DNA from: Pomphorhynchus laevis
Taxonomy: Eukaryota; Acanthocephala; Palaeacanthocephala; Echinorhynchida; Pomphorhynchidae
DNA length: 64,000 nt
Direction of reading: 5' to 3'
Assembly: GCA_012934845.2 (NCBI GenBank)
Contig: WNNJ02000199.1
Location: 1-64,000, forward strand
This document shows, one piece after another, positions 9,012 to 19,930 of the stretch. Position 1 is the first letter of the stretch. Each line of letters starts with the position of its first letter. Below the pieces are notes generated by a model. That model saw nothing but the letters and a program-made list of their open reading frames with translations. It ran no database searches and had not been told where the DNA came from. Made by a program: the position numbers and the translations under genes.

Positions 9012-10826
9012 ATGCTTGTTCAGCGAAGCGCCACAATTTTTACGAAAACGGTATTCGTTCCACAGAGCGAAGTGACCACTCATGATCACTCTCATGACCT
9101 AATTCGTTGGAGGATTGAGGAAGATACGTTGCTTCGAAGGAGATTTCACTTTGATCTGATCAGAGTGGCCTTCTTTCAGGCGGCTATACAACTCTTTCCC
9201 AGAATAGGAAATGTGAGTTTAACCGAATTTAATACCCACCTCTCTCCGCAAGCTACCGCGATTTTATCGACTACCTACAAAGGTCGTATATACAATCCCA
9301 CTCCGACAAAACTCAAGGACCTAACTAAACTGGTGAACCTCCCTAATCTCTCTGCTTCCGCCAAACAGGCCCTCTCGAATAAATACTGAAGCTCTATATA
9401 TAGGTCTTAGTTGGTTAGGGATAGGGCGAGTATTGCTCGTCTTAATCCTTCTCAGTCTTCGTTAGGAAGATTTTCAAGAAGGAGAAGTGTTTGCTGGAAG
9501 GATAGAGCATTGGGTTGGATAGGGAATGTATGCCTTGATAAAGTTTTGGAGGAGTCACTAGCCCTACACAACTATGGAGCCACTCGATCACCTCAACCAA
9601 TCCTGCCTTGGTGTAACTTCCGGAGTAGGGATCTATCTGTTACAGATATTCTCAACTCTTGGGGTCCACTTCCGGGCACCTCTAAATCCCTCGCCCCACT
9701 TGCTTCTCGAGTCTGTCAGCTTTTGACAGCCGATCAGAGAAGAGAGGTGGCTGTCACAATGCTTTTAGCCTCCCCATTCGATGTATTAGGCATCAATATT
9801 AGTAAGCGTGTTTTTATTCCTAAGGTAAAATCCTGCTCATGCCCTAAAGATCTGCGACCCATTTCGCTTCAAAATGCCCTCGTATCGATATACGAAAAAG
9901 CGTTTGCGCGTAAAATTTGCGACCATTTAATTAGGCGTAATTTTATCCCTCTAGGTTTTCGTGGGTTCGTCAAAGGTCGCTCGGTCCATTCAGCAGTTGG
10001 TGAGATGGAGCAGTTTTGTCGGGATAATAGCCATCGTCTAGTTGTGACTGTTTTCCTTGACTTTTATGCTACATTTAATCGCATCTCCATTTATTTTGTG
10101 ATCTCTTCTCTCAGATCCCTCGGGTTACCTGCGAGAATATTGAACAGGATGGAGATTCTGCTGTACACCAAGTGATTTTACTTTGAAGACGACCCGATGC
10201 GCGTCAGTTCTACCCTATTACGGGTGTGCCTCAAGGTTCCCCACTTTCTCTAATCTTGTATCTTGCTGCTTCTATTAACTATTCAAAATATTTAAACGCC
10301 AACAACGTTTAGTCGTGTACGCTGATATACCGCAGCCCTGTTCACTCGACACATGTGTAAAGACGTAGTCTCTGACATCAGCCATTTCTTTTAAAGATTA
10401 AAAGACCAGTTACCCAAATCCAATCTTGTTTTAAACTCCGCTAAATCGCAGGTGGTTGTCTTTCATGGAACCCCTGCAACAAAGCAAAAACTTAAGAGAT
10501 TAGCACTCTCTGCGCTCTCCTCCATATTTGCCTCTGAACCACTTCCCACCTTCACAAGTCGAGTAAAATACCCGGGGTTCAACGTGACGGTGAACTGGTC
10601 GGCAAAAGCTGTCCTGAATAGACTCAAACGTATCCTGGAGAAAGCTAAGTGGGCCCTGAAGCGGTCCCAGCATATGTCATTGAAAGAGAAAACCAAAGTG
10701 CGCCTCTGGGGCACCTGGGCTATCTGGGGATTAGTCTTCTTTTCGAGAGGACGTCCCACAGAGCAAAGGCTAAGGTTTCTTAAGCTCCTCGTGTCTCGTT
10801 TACCCAGCATATTCCGCGCCGATTAG
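9012..10826 (+). pseudogene. LINE G reverse transcriptase, several breaks
   Basis: Three frames make up the element. 9012-9389 is an N-terminal segment with no known motif. 9411-10175 carries RT motifs 'VFIPK', 'DLRPISLQNALVSIYEK', 'GFRGFVKGRSVHSAV' and a damaged motif A ('TVFLDFYATFNRIS'). 'GVPQGSPLS' is readable near 10220 and motif C is destroyed near 10320. 10452-10826 is the thumb and C-terminal part. No AP endonuclease is visible. Frameshifts near 9390, 10175 and 10230-10450 make it inactive. Together with the Cys-rich ORF at 8632 it forms one plus-strand element ending near the G-rich stretch at 10830-10910. Confidence 0.65.
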
Positions 10827-11087
10827 TTTCTTCGGGGGGGGTGAAAGACCCCGGGTGGTTTAGTCGGAAAGCGGCGTGTTGGATTGGGGGGGGGCTCAGA
10901 TCCCCCTGGATCTGAGGCCGTTAAGAAGTTTCAAGAAGACTCCTAGGTGAAGTTGAAGAAGATCACTTGATTTCTATTGGCTACTGTCTGATATTTGATG
11001 TCTTGGTGGACGTGTCTCTCATTATATTTTTTGGATTTAAGAAAATCTTTATTATTTTATTATTTAAATGAATTGTACAAACGTATT
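10827..11087. other. G-rich then AT-rich spacer
   Basis: Contains two G runs (CGGGGGGGG near 10835 and GGGGGGGG near 10885) typical of a LINE 3' UTR, then AT-rich sequence. No gene is seen. Confidence 0.4.
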
Positions 11088-11285
11088 TTACAGTACCACA
11101 CAAGAAGTGATCTCTAGCAGACAGGTCAGCGTACTTATCGCATAATCTCCATACATCACTTCTGTTCGAAGCACTGCTCTTTCAAAGTGCCATTCTTTCG
11201 GTCCAAAGGAGCCTTCCACTGCTCGCCTTCTAAATAACTTACGTTTCTTAACTCCACACCGCAGCCATGGACATCTAAATGGCAC
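11088..11285 (-). other. Unrecognised 65-codon frame
   Basis: A minus-strand frame rich in Arg and Lys with 'CPWLRCGVKKRKLFRRR' at its start. The upstream side stays open a little further. No family is recognised. It may be a fragment of a retroelement C-terminus or a chance frame. Confidence 0.2.
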
Positions 11286-11365
11286 GTTGTAAGTTTAGTC
11301 TGAGTCAACTAAACTAGGTGACGACACCGAAAAAGCAACGTTAAAAGTTATGACCTAAAAGTTAC

Positions 11366-11902
11366 ATGTACTCAACCAGATTGGAAAAATACGTAAGTAC
11401 TAATGATTTTAATTTAAGATCTTTAAATGTAACAGAAAAAAATTGTATAGTTTGTGATGTTATAAATAATAATTGTATTGTAAGTAATACGACAAACAAA
11501 TGTTTTTTATTAAATATTAATAATAATTGTAACTGCAATACCGCAGGTGTAGTGTATCTTATACAATGTTGTACATGTGGATTGCAATATATAGGAAAAA
11601 CATATCAAATGTTAAAAACTAGGTTTAGGTAACACATATATAATATACAGCATAATAGTCAAACTATATTTCATAAACATATGAGATTAATAGGACATGA
11701 TATTAAAAACTGTAAATTATTTATTTTAGAACATATTATCGAAGAAAACATTTCAATATTAAATCAAAAACTATTAGAAAAAGAAGATTTTTGGATTAAA
11801 ACGCTTAATTCCATGTACCCATTAGGATTGAATGACGTGGTACAAGGAATTGGCAGAAGTAGTATAATACATAATAAAAACTATATTATAATAATCCGGT
11901 AA
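11366..11902 (+). pseudogene. GIY-YIG endonuclease domain of the Penelope-like element
   Basis: The frame contains 'GVVYLIQC' (residues 61-68; VVY in place of GIY), then 'LQYIGKT' (73-79) and the conserved Arg of 'LKTRFR'. Cysteines at 27, 30, 37, 46, 55 and 57, with 'CCTC' at 68-71, plus His residues of 'HIYNIQHN' could form the zinc site known for Naiad nucleases. A single TAA (11630-11632) splits the frame; the same frame continues with 'HIYNIQHNSQTIFHKH' and 'KLFILEHI', so a CAA-to-TAA change is likely. The domain would nick target DNA. The stop is UAA, so the selenocysteine UGA codons known in this clade do not explain it. Confidence 0.8.
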
Positions 11903-11970
11903 AACGCAAACCAAGAAGTCATGGTGATAAAAGGAATAGGAAAAATAGAGTTAAAAATATTAAAAAATAT

Positions 11971-12606
11971 ATGTATATAAATGAACAATTAGAAATATTT
12001 AAACAACTTTTAAGTGATAATAAGCTAAAAGATCTTTATGTAAATATAAGAAGTTTTTCTAAAGATATCATATGTTCAATAAATCAAAAATTAATTAACG
12101 ACTATGATAGGCTAAGTTGTATAATAGACAGTTATTGTAATACAAAATACTATAATCATACAATAAATGTAAATAATAACAATAGAAAATATACATTAAC
12201 CATAAACTTCATTAATAAATGTATAGATAACATAAATATAGCCGGACTTTTAAATAATTCTAAAAGTAAAGAAATAATAGGGTCAGATTTAAGTAAATAT
12301 ATTCCTAAAATAATGTATAAACTCCTACCACCATTAGGACGAAAAAATTGTAATTATAATAAAGAATTAAAATCAATATGTAACGATAATATTAGAAACA
12401 TAATGGAAACAGAATGCAATTGTAAAAGTCTTAGTTTTGATAAAATAAATGAACATATATGTACCCATAATCTAGAATTAATTGAAAGTTGTGAATTAAG
12501 AAAGCTGCTATCAAAAGGGTATAAATATAGATTAAATAATAACAACGACAAAAATAAAATTTACAATTCGTTATATAATAACTTAAATGATTACTTTGTA
12601 AGCTGA
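11971..12606 (+). pseudogene. Linker and RT N-terminal part of the Penelope-like element
   Basis: A 211-codon frame, very rich in Asn, Lys and Ile, lying between the nuclease and RT blocks. 'KIMYKLLPPLGRKNCNYN' and a Cys/His group ('CNCKSLSFDKINEHICTH') lie in the second half. The frame differs from that of the nuclease, so an indel lies near 11905-11970. The AT-rich codon use contrasts with the C-rich LINEs of families A and B in the same window. Confidence 0.6.
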
Positions 12607-12835
12607 TTAATAGTGAAAGCTCGAATATATCTAAGATAAACATTTGGAAAGATTATATATTTGATAAAATTAAAAATAAAATGAAAATAACAAACAATTA
12701 TAAAAGAAAAGATAAAATTAATAAAGATATGTATAAAGAACTTACTAAATTAAAGGTAACTATATAATAACAACTATTGATAAAGCTAGTAATAACTTTG
12801 TCTTCATATGCAAAAAGCTTTATAATGATATACTA

Positions 12836-13690
12836 ATGAAAGAGGTTAATTCTTATGATTTAAATGTAAATCCAACGTATGAACGTAGTGAGTTGAGTTT
12901 AGAAACAATTATTACAAGTCACTGTTCTATAATGGATAAAAAGGGTATAAAGGTTGAATTAGATAATAAAACTATACCTATATTATATTGGAATCCAAAA
13001 TTACATAAAAATCCAATAAAACCTAGGTTCATATGTAGTGCTTTTAAATGTACATTAAAACCACTTTCTGTCTATATGAATAAAATACTTAAAGTAATTA
13101 AAGCACACTTTAAAAAATATTGCAAGGTAATCGAAATTAATACTTGTATAAAACACTATTTCAGTATTAATTCTACAAAAGAATTTTAGAACAGACAAAA
13201 GGAATAAATTTTCAAAATATAAATACATACGATTTTAGTACGCTTTATACAAATCTAGATTTAGTAGATATTAAAGAAGCGTTAGTAAAATTAATTAATC
13301 TTATATTCGGAAAAAGATATACATATATATGTTATAATAATTATAACGCCTATCTAACAAAAATTAAACCATCAAGTAAATATAAATATATGGATAAAAT
13401 TGAATTAATAAAATCCTTAAATATTTTGATAAATCAAAATTATTTAAAAGTAGGGACATCTATATTTAGACAAGTAAAAGGTGTTTCAATGGGTGGTAAT
13501 AGTAGCCCAATTATAGCTGACTTGTTTTTAAGCTTTATAGAATATGAATTTGTTCATAACTGTGTAAAAACTAAATCTAAACTATAAAAATATATGAAAT
13601 ATATGTTTCGATACATTGATGATATATGTGTATTTAATTCTAATAATTTTTATTCAATTAATGATCAAATTTATTCATAAGCCTTATTCT
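12836..13690 (+). pseudogene. Reverse transcriptase core of the Penelope-like element
   Basis: RT blocks are spread over three frames: 12836-13189 (fingers, 'LYWNPKLHKNPIKPRF', 'LKPLSVYMNK'), about 13195-13587 (motif A 'DFSTLYTNL', motif B 'GVSMGGNSSPIIADL'), and about 13590-13680 ('MKYMFRYIDDICVFNS', motif C YIDD). These are the telomerase-like RT motifs of Penelope elements. Frame changes near 13190 and 13585 and stops after 13680 inactivate it. The extreme C-terminus can be recognised instead in the minus-strand copy at 29596-30060. Confidence 0.8.
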
Positions 13691-13819
13691 TAACAAAACA
13701 AATATTGATGATAATGAAGGTGTATATCTAGATATGAACATTAAATTAATATTAACTAAAACTACTATTAATTTATATCGTAACGATGACATCTAAATCT
13801 ACAAGAAACATATTTTTGC

Positions 13820-13897
13820 ATCTTTTTAATATTTTAATGTCATGCATGAGCATTTATGCATGAATGCTCATGCATGACATTAAAATATTAAAAAGAT
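13820..13897. repeat. Perfect 35-bp inverted repeat at the end of the Penelope-like copy
   Basis: Arms 13820-13854 and 13863-13897 are exact reverse complements around the 8-nt spacer TATGCATG. The inner part (CATGCATGAGCATT) resembles the end of the second Penelope copy near 29830-29850. This suggests a fold-back or head-to-head junction formed during reverse transcription. Confidence 0.9.
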
Positions 13898-13976
13898 AAA
13901 ATATATTTTAAAAATATATCTATTTATATTTATCCATCAAAATTTTAACTTAAACTATAATACTCAATTAAACATT

Positions 13977-14480
13977 TTAAGGGAGATCAGTGAAGTTTAT
14001 TTCGGGCTCGCAATCCTGCATGCTTTCCTCTAGACATGATGTGTTGCCTTGTTGAACCGCCACACTTAGTCTTTGGAATAGAATGGAGGACGCCGATCGT
14101 CGATCTTCGGTACTTCTGTTCATTCGCTTGCCAAATTCATCCAGAAATTTGGTGGTGTACGGGCCGATCGCTCCTAAGGACTCAGTTGCCACCGTTTCGA
14201 AAATAGAAGTCATTTCGTCGAGACATGTACATTTCCTTCGTTTTTTTAACTTCAGCCGAGGTTTTCGCAGTGCCTGCGCGGTCTGAAACCATACGTTGGT
14301 CAAGAAACACTTGGCTAAGGTGTTTACACACGTGGTATCCCAGCCAAGCCACTTTCCTCCATATCAGGAAACCAACGTGCATTCTTTAAGACGCTTTTCA
14401 TCATATTGACAAATACCGCTTGGTTCAACCGACTTGGAAAACCGGCTGTCTCTAGAGCCTTGCGAATAATTCTGTTCACC
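13977..14480 (-). pseudogene. Restriction-like-endonuclease tail of another retroelement (H)
   Basis: Read on the minus strand, 'HNNEVNRIIRKALETAG' (near 14450) begins a C-terminal domain. It ends with 'ESLGAIGPYTTKFLDEFG' and 'LFQRLSVAVQQGNTSCL' (near 14040-14180). This layout, an N-terminal H-x3-N-x2-I-x2-AL helix and a terminal QRLS-x-A-x-Q-x-GN motif, is a widespread tail of invertebrate RT elements that end in a PD-(D/E)XK-like nuclease. The frame changes near 14300. No RT is present, so only the 3' end survives. A second fragment of the same type lies at 26590-27110. Confidence 0.45.
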
Positions 14481-14488
14481 TCGTTGTT

Positions 14489-14713
14489 ATGGATTTGGCG
14501 AGATATGCTGCATGGGCAGTCAAGGCCATGTGGGTCCGAAACAGTAGTCGTTACGACGCATTTACATGTATAGGGCTAAAGCAAACAAATTCTAACCTTA
14601 GTGCATTTGATATTGAGAAGCTACGGTCGTTATTTCGTGTTCCCACTGCGTTGTGGAACAAGAAATCTCAGTGCGTTGAGGAAATCTCTGGAAAATGGGG
14701 AAGCAGCGGCTAA
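14489..14713 (+). other. Unrecognised 74-codon frame
   Basis: An ATG frame starting 'MDLARYAAWAVKAMWVRNS' with no motif I know. It lies directly beyond the retroelement tail on the other strand. Could be a chance frame. Confidence 0.2.
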
Positions 14714-15001
14714 GATACGGGTTTGGTTTTCAGAAGATAGCGAACTCGATAAAAAGTCATGTTAACGTTATTCATAAACTGTGTGAGACCATTAAATAAT
14801 ACATAATACATAATACATTAAATAATTAAATTTTAAGAATTGTCATAATATGTAACTATATTGGCTTTCTTCAAAATATATTAAATAATTTAATAGTAAA
14901 CCAACAAAGTATTATTAAAAATAAATTTAAACTTTTAAGCGTAAACTTTTTATAGATAATAAAAAATATGCTTCGCATTATAATTAGATACACTAAATAA
15001 T

Positions 15002-15145
15002 CAAATTTCATCAGAGGAAATACGTAATTAGCGCGTATTTGGCCCCGCTGTTATGCTGGTTGAGAAATAGGGTTCAAAACATGGTATTATAGCAGTTTAT
15101 CCAGATTACCTTTATTTTTGTCTGTATATCGTATGTTTTAATCAT
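15002..15145 (+). repeat. Dispersed repeat S, copy 1
   Basis: Contains 'CATCAGAGGAAATACGTAAT', 'GTATTTGGCCCCGCTGTTAT' and ends with a variant of the 'CCAGATTACCTTTATT' block. Related copies lie at 16086-16210, 16503-16680 (two tandem units), 29435-29575 (-), 63270-63350 and 63655-63760. Noncoding. Confidence 0.7.
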
Positions 15146-15223
15146 TAAATTGAAATGTATTTAGATTTTTATTTAAAAATATGATTTATATAATTTCAAA
15201 AAATCTGTTCTTATTTAGTTCGT

Positions 15224-15466
15224 ATGGTAGCAATATTGGGATTTAACGTAATTCTAATTATCCTGTTTGTATCCATATCAATTCTACTTTGTACTAAGCG
15301 GAAATCAAAGCATGTAACAATCCAATCGAATAAGATAAAGAAGCCCTCTTTCACTTCTGATGAAAAAGAAAGTTCGAAAATTTGCTCCGGTGTCATGTGC
15401 AAATACAATTTACTTAGTAGAAAAGTCAATGTTTTATCTAATGAGATGAAAGCGTCTGCTAAATAA
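15224..15466 (+). CDS. Possible small single-pass membrane protein or terminal exon
   Basis: The 80-codon frame begins with a hydrophobic helix (residues 3-22, 'AILGFNVILIILFVSISILL') followed by a basic stop-transfer ('CTKRKSKH') and a Lys/Ser-rich tail ending 'LSNEMKASAK'. A good 3' splice site (CTGTTCTTATTTAG|TT) lies 5 nt before the ATG, and AATAAA motifs occur near 15537. It could therefore be a small membrane protein or the last exon of a larger type I protein. No family is recognised. It lies between copies of repeat S, so chance cannot be excluded. Confidence 0.35.
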   Translation: MVAILGFNVILIILFVSISILLCTKRKSKHVTIQSNKIKKPSFTSDEKESSKICSGVMCKYNLLSRKVNVLSNEMKASAK

Positions 15467-16085
15467 TAACTATTTTCTATCTGTTGCAAAAATTGCAATT
15501 TATATTTAATGCTTTAATTATTCCGGTTTTTATAAAGAATAAAAAATATTTATTCCTAATTAATATAATATTAAAATTTAATATAATATTTTTATAATTT
15601 ATCTTAAATTTATTTTATAATTTTTTAATTATAATTATATTTATAATTTATTTTTTGCTTCATAAATACAAATAGGTAGGCTAATAACGAAATAAGTAAT
15701 TGGTGGTTAATAGCGAAATAAAAACAATTTACCAATTTATAATTTTTTAAAGGTGTTTCTTTAAAAAGCAAAATTACGAATTTTAGTTAGGTTGTTATTA
15801 TGCATGTCGGATGTTAGTTGTTATTTTTAAAAACTTTTTCATGTAGCTAAGCTTCACAATAATAAAAGCTGTTTCAGTCTCTATTGTGTGAATATATTAT
15901 GTAGATTTACATCTACGAAATGAATTTGATCCGAGTCAATTCTTCGTTAGAACATTTAATTCGATTGTTTGCAAGCAAGTTTGATTAATTGTTCTATTTC
16001 TTATAATGGAGAAGTATAAATCAACAATATACTTTGTACAGTAAGGTACAAAGAATAATATAAGGTACAAAGTATAAGGTACAGT
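15467..16085. other. AT-rich spacer
   Basis: No gene is seen. It includes a truncated relative of the 'TTCGTTAGAACATTT' unit near 15943 that recurs in the repeat at 16690-17106. Confidence 0.4.
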
Positions 16086-16680
16086 AAATAATCAAATTTC
16101 ATCAGAGAAAATACGTCATTAGCATGTATTTGGCTCCGATGCTAAGCTGGTCGAGAAATAGGAGCGAAAACTTGATAGCATTGCAGTTCATTCTGATAAC
16201 CTTTAGTCCTATTCTGATATTCATCATAGTAAATACGTCATTATCATGTATTATGCCCCATGATACATAATACACAAACATGTAGTTCCTCCGGATGGCA
16301 TTTATTTCTTATTCTAATATATCGTATATTATTTTTTAGTTAATTCATAAAATTGACTTTTATTTTAAATTTTAACAATAAATTACAAAAATCTGATTTT
16401 CACTACTTATTTTTAAAAGTAAAATATTTAACTAAAAAAATTGCCAAGTTTTTATTTTACTATTTTCCTTTTTTAAAGGAAAATAGTAAAATATATAAAA
16501 CTATTCCTTATTGGAATCTATGTTGGGTCGAAGAATAGAGGCCGAAACCTGATAACATAAGAGTTTTTCCAGATGACCTCTATTCCTTATTGGAATCTAT
16601 ATCGGGTCGAAGAATAGAGGCCGAAACCTGATAACAAAAGAGTTTTCCAGATGACCTCTATTCCTTATTCGAATAATATT
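16086..16680 (+). repeat. Dispersed repeat S, copies 2 and tandem 3/4
   Basis: 16086-16210 repeats 'ATCAAATTTCATCAGAG' and 'GTATTTGGCTCCGATGCTA'. 16503-16680 holds two tandem units of about 90 bp, each with 'GGGTCGAAGAATAGAGG', 'CCGAAACCTGATAACA' and 'CCAGATGACCTCTATTCC'. The conserved blocks recur elsewhere in the window on both strands. Possibly a non-autonomous element or SINE relic. Confidence 0.7.
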
Positions 16681-16689
16681 ATTTTTATG

Positions 16690-17106
16690 ATACATCGTAT
16701 GTCGTTTATTAGTTAATAAGAATTTACTTTTATTTTAAATTTAAATTTTAAAAATTTTTATTTTAAATTTAATAAATAAAATATAAACGTCTGATATTAT
16801 TATTTATCTTTATTCTTGAAGAAAATAAAATCGTATATTATTTATTATTTATATACAGAATAAAATCCGTCGACTTAGATATTAAATTAAATTGTTCGTT
16901 AGAACATTTGATTCAATTGTTCGTTCGAGCATTTGATTCAATTGTTCATTCGAGCATTTAAGTACTCTTTGCAAGCAGATAGAAACTTGTCGAATTTTCA
17001 ACATGCCACGTTGATCATTCTCAAGGTTCTCAAGTAAAATATAGACAAAATTAGAAATTGAATCCTTTATCTTTCCTATTTAAGGATTTAGGCGCTTGCT
17101 TACCAT
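16690..17106 (+). repeat. Dispersed repeat Q, copy 1 (pair with 62815-63248)
   Basis: An AT-rich first half is followed by three near-tandem 25-bp units (ATTGTTCGTTAGAACATTTG and variants), then a conserved block 'CTTGTCGAATTTTCAACATG' to 'GGATTTAGGCGCTTGCTTAC'. The copy at 62815-63248 matches over the same length in the same orientation. No coding potential. Confidence 0.85.
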
Positions 17107-17845
17107 ATATAAAATATTTTTACCATAAGCTGAAATTAAAATTATATTCTAAGCTGCTCAATATAATGTAATAATTTCACTGCAGAATTTGCTTGCAATC
17201 TAATATCGCCTTTCGCATGCAATAGTATTGTTATTTGTAAATACGTATAGTAAATTTATAAATCAACGGTAACAGCATTTTTTAATTACGAGACTGTCAA
17301 ATTTTCACAATTTTACCGGACCTGGAAGTTCAACAATTTTTAAGCATCTTAATGATCAGCATACTCCTTTCATTTCAACAGTAATATAATTTTAATATCA
17401 GTATCTCGTAACATCTTCTCTGTAAAACACTCCGTATTGTGATAAATAAATAATAATATAAATAAATATATTATTAATTATTTTAAATTATAGTATATTT
17501 AAATATATCTACAATCACTATTATTCAAAAAATTGTAAAAAATTTAATTACTAAAATAATTAAATCACAGATGGAAACTTAAGATAAGGTTTATTAGTGT
17601 GGACAAATTACAGTTGGTAATTTTAGCCTTCAGCTTGTTTCTCTGAAACAAGACGATCCCATCTGGAGTAATGGGAAATAAGGGCACTTCATGTGCTTTG
17701 CTGATGTTCAATAACTATAATCAAGAACTTAAAAATTTTTTGATTATAACTACTCCAACTACAATTATTCCTGTCAGTTCCAGATTATTCCTGTCAGTTC
17801 CGTTCACTAGGCTCGCGGATTGAACTCAATCTCTCAATAAAAGAA
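17107..17845. other. Noncoding spacer
   Basis: AT-rich to 17580, then mixed composition up to the LINE at 17846. 'TTCCTGTCAGTTCC' occurs twice in tandem near 17770-17800. No gene is seen. Confidence 0.4.
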
Positions 17846-19930
17846 CATAGATGAACTCACATCCACTCTCGATCTTCTCTTGCCCTTCAAGTCTCACCAA
17901 CACCGTCGCTTGCACCGTGCCCATGATATGACATCCAATGCCTACTCTCAAAGCGTCGACTCTGCCATGCTTTTCGAGTCTATCACCGCTCTCTCAGACG
18001 TGATTTCCCCTCGATCACTGCGTCTTTCCGTGATTCCTATCTTGCTCTACGCCGGTATCATCTCAACCTACTACGTACCAAATGCAACTCCTTCTGGCAG
18101 CATAAAATCATCACTTCACTCAACTCTAAGACTCTCTGGCATACTTTTAACTCAATCCTTGCTTGCTCCTCTTCGCCGTGCAACATCAATGTCAATGATT
18201 ATTCGTCATTTATCCAGACTAAAGTATCCACGTTGCTCTCTCACACCCCGGTATCCATCCTATCCCACTCTTCGCAGTCTACTCTAATGCTTCCGGAACT
18301 CTTTCATCTTATCCCTGTCTCACCTACAGAAGTCTCATCTGTTCTCATGTCCTTGCCCAACAAAAGGCTCACCTGCCGATCCCCTGCCTACTCACATATT
18401 AAAATCTAATGCTCATCGATATCCCCATTTCTCACCACCTTGTTTAACTCGTCCATCCGCAGTCGTATCCTCCCTTCACACTGAAAATCCGCAATCGTTC
18501 GTCCCCTACTTAAGAAACAATCGCTCGACCCCTCCCTTCCTTCTAGCTATCGCCCATTTCACTACTCCCTACTCTTTCTAAGCTCTTGGAACGCCTCATC
18601 TTAATACAAATCAACGTTTATCTGTCCTCATCCAATATGTACCCTACTTTTTAATCCGCTTTCCGCTCTAATCACTCCACAGAAATCGCATGCATAAAAG
18701 TGTACAACGACTTACTCATTTCTCAACATAAGACTCTATGTAGTGTTCTCATCTCCATTGACCTCTCCTCCGCATTCGACATTGTCGACCACTCTGTCCT
18801 TTTTTCTCGCCTTCGTTATGATTACGACTTTTCTTCCTCCTTCGTAGCATGGTTCGCCTCATATCGTTCTGACCGTTCCTTTCGCGTCTGTTCTAATTCT
18901 TCATTCTCCCCTCCCATCCCTATTTTTTTGCGGGTTCCCACAAGGTTCAGTTATAGATCCCCTGCTTTTCTCTCTTCTGCTTGGCGATCTCTATCCGTTT
19001 ATCAAACCTTACTCCTTTAAAGTCATGCAATACGCTGATGACATTCTAATCTATGCTCATGCACCCGCACATCGCATACACGATATCGGAATTTCTGCCT
19101 CCAACTGTATTTCTTCTATCTACAAACGTCTCTCCAATCTCCATCTCGTTCTAAACCCCGAAAAGTCCGAAATAATGTGGATCCTCCCCCGTAAACCAAG
19201 CATATCTCCTCCCACTGTATATTTTGCCTCATCGATCATCTCCATAGTACACAATCTCACTTTCCTAGGCTTCCATTTCGATGATCCCCTTTCCCTTAAA
19301 CCCTTCGTCCGTGACAAGGTCCGCTCGTCTAACTTAATTCTCCGTGACATCCGCCGTATCCGCCCCCTTATCGACTTTCGTTCTTGGATGTCTCTTCTTT
19401 CATCGCTTCTTTTCCCTAAAATCGATTACTGCCTCAGCCTTTTCGCCAATTCTCCAAAATCCATCATCCTATCCTACAACGAATAATCAACAGCGCCGTT
19501 CAAGTGCTCTTTCGTCTCCCTCGCTTCGACCACACATCCACATATTTTGCCCAACTCTTTTGACCCACCCTCCACATCCGCATCAAACTCCGCCTTCTCG
19601 TAACTTTTCGTCTCATCGCTGTCGGCTCCCCATCGTTCATCAACCTTCCTTTCTTAAACGACACTCGCCCCACCTCGCTATCGCTGATTTTACGTAATTC
19701 CCTCTTACTCCACGTTCCCAATCACTCCAACAACTACGGTCTCCGATCCGTCCTCGTCGCCGCCTCACTCGCCTGGAATCAACTCCCTCTCGACATCCGC
19801 CGCGCTCCCTCCTTTATCACATTCAAACACCTCATCCGTTCACACCTTCTCGACACATGATTTACATTTTTGTTTTGCTATGGTCATGTAAGCATGCGCT
19901 GGCACGCATTTGCCACGTTAAAATAAATCC
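17846..19930 (+). mobile_element. CR1/L2-like LINE family A, copy A1 (5'-truncated, degenerate)
   Basis: Plus-strand, C-rich ORF2 remains. It begins inside the region after the endonuclease ('ELTSTLDLLLP'). Motif A '[14 protein letters not shown]' lies near 18755, a damaged motif B near 18930, motif C 'MQYADDILIYAH' near 19027, then thumb and C-terminal region to about 19860. Many frame changes. The 3' end has the family tail: CATGTAAGC, a stem-loop (19892-19907), CATTTGCCACGTT and AAATAAATCC. Minus-strand copies A2-A5 lie at 33-50 kb. Confidence 0.8.
19018..19486 (+). pseudogene. RT motif C and thumb segment of A1
   Basis: The longest intact frame of this copy. 'YADDILIYAH' is motif C. 'LHLVLNPEKSEIMWILP' and 'LTFLGFHFDD' are the following RT motifs. 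A frame change just before 19020 and others after 19486 separate it from the rest. The opposite strand is also open here but has no motif. Confidence 0.7.

Larger units (their letters stand above)
11366..13700 (+). mobile_element. Penelope-like element with N-terminal GIY-YIG (Naiad-type), degraded
   Basis: On the plus strand a GIY-YIG nuclease comes first (11366-11902), then a Lys/Asn-rich linker (11971-12606), then Penelope-type RT blocks: 'YWNPKLHKNPIKPRF' near 12990, motif A 'DFSTLYTNL' near 13230, motif B 'GVSMGGNSSPIIADL' near 13480 and motif C 'YIDD' near 13615. Canonical Penelope elements have GIY-YIG at the C-terminus; the reverse order is the hallmark of the permuted Naiad/Chlamys clade. 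One in-frame TAA and at least three frame changes show the copy is inactive. Four partial copies occur elsewhere in the window. Confidence 0.8.

Noticed and set aside
11310-11345. Hammerhead-like core (GGTGACGACACCGAAA) before the Penelope copy
   Set aside because: Penelope elements can carry hammerhead ribozymes, but here the conserved C of CUGANGA is G and no flanking stems close properly.
11630-11632. Stop in the GIY-YIG domain as a recoded selenocysteine
   Set aside because: The codon is TAA, not TGA, and a CAA-to-TAA change explains it.
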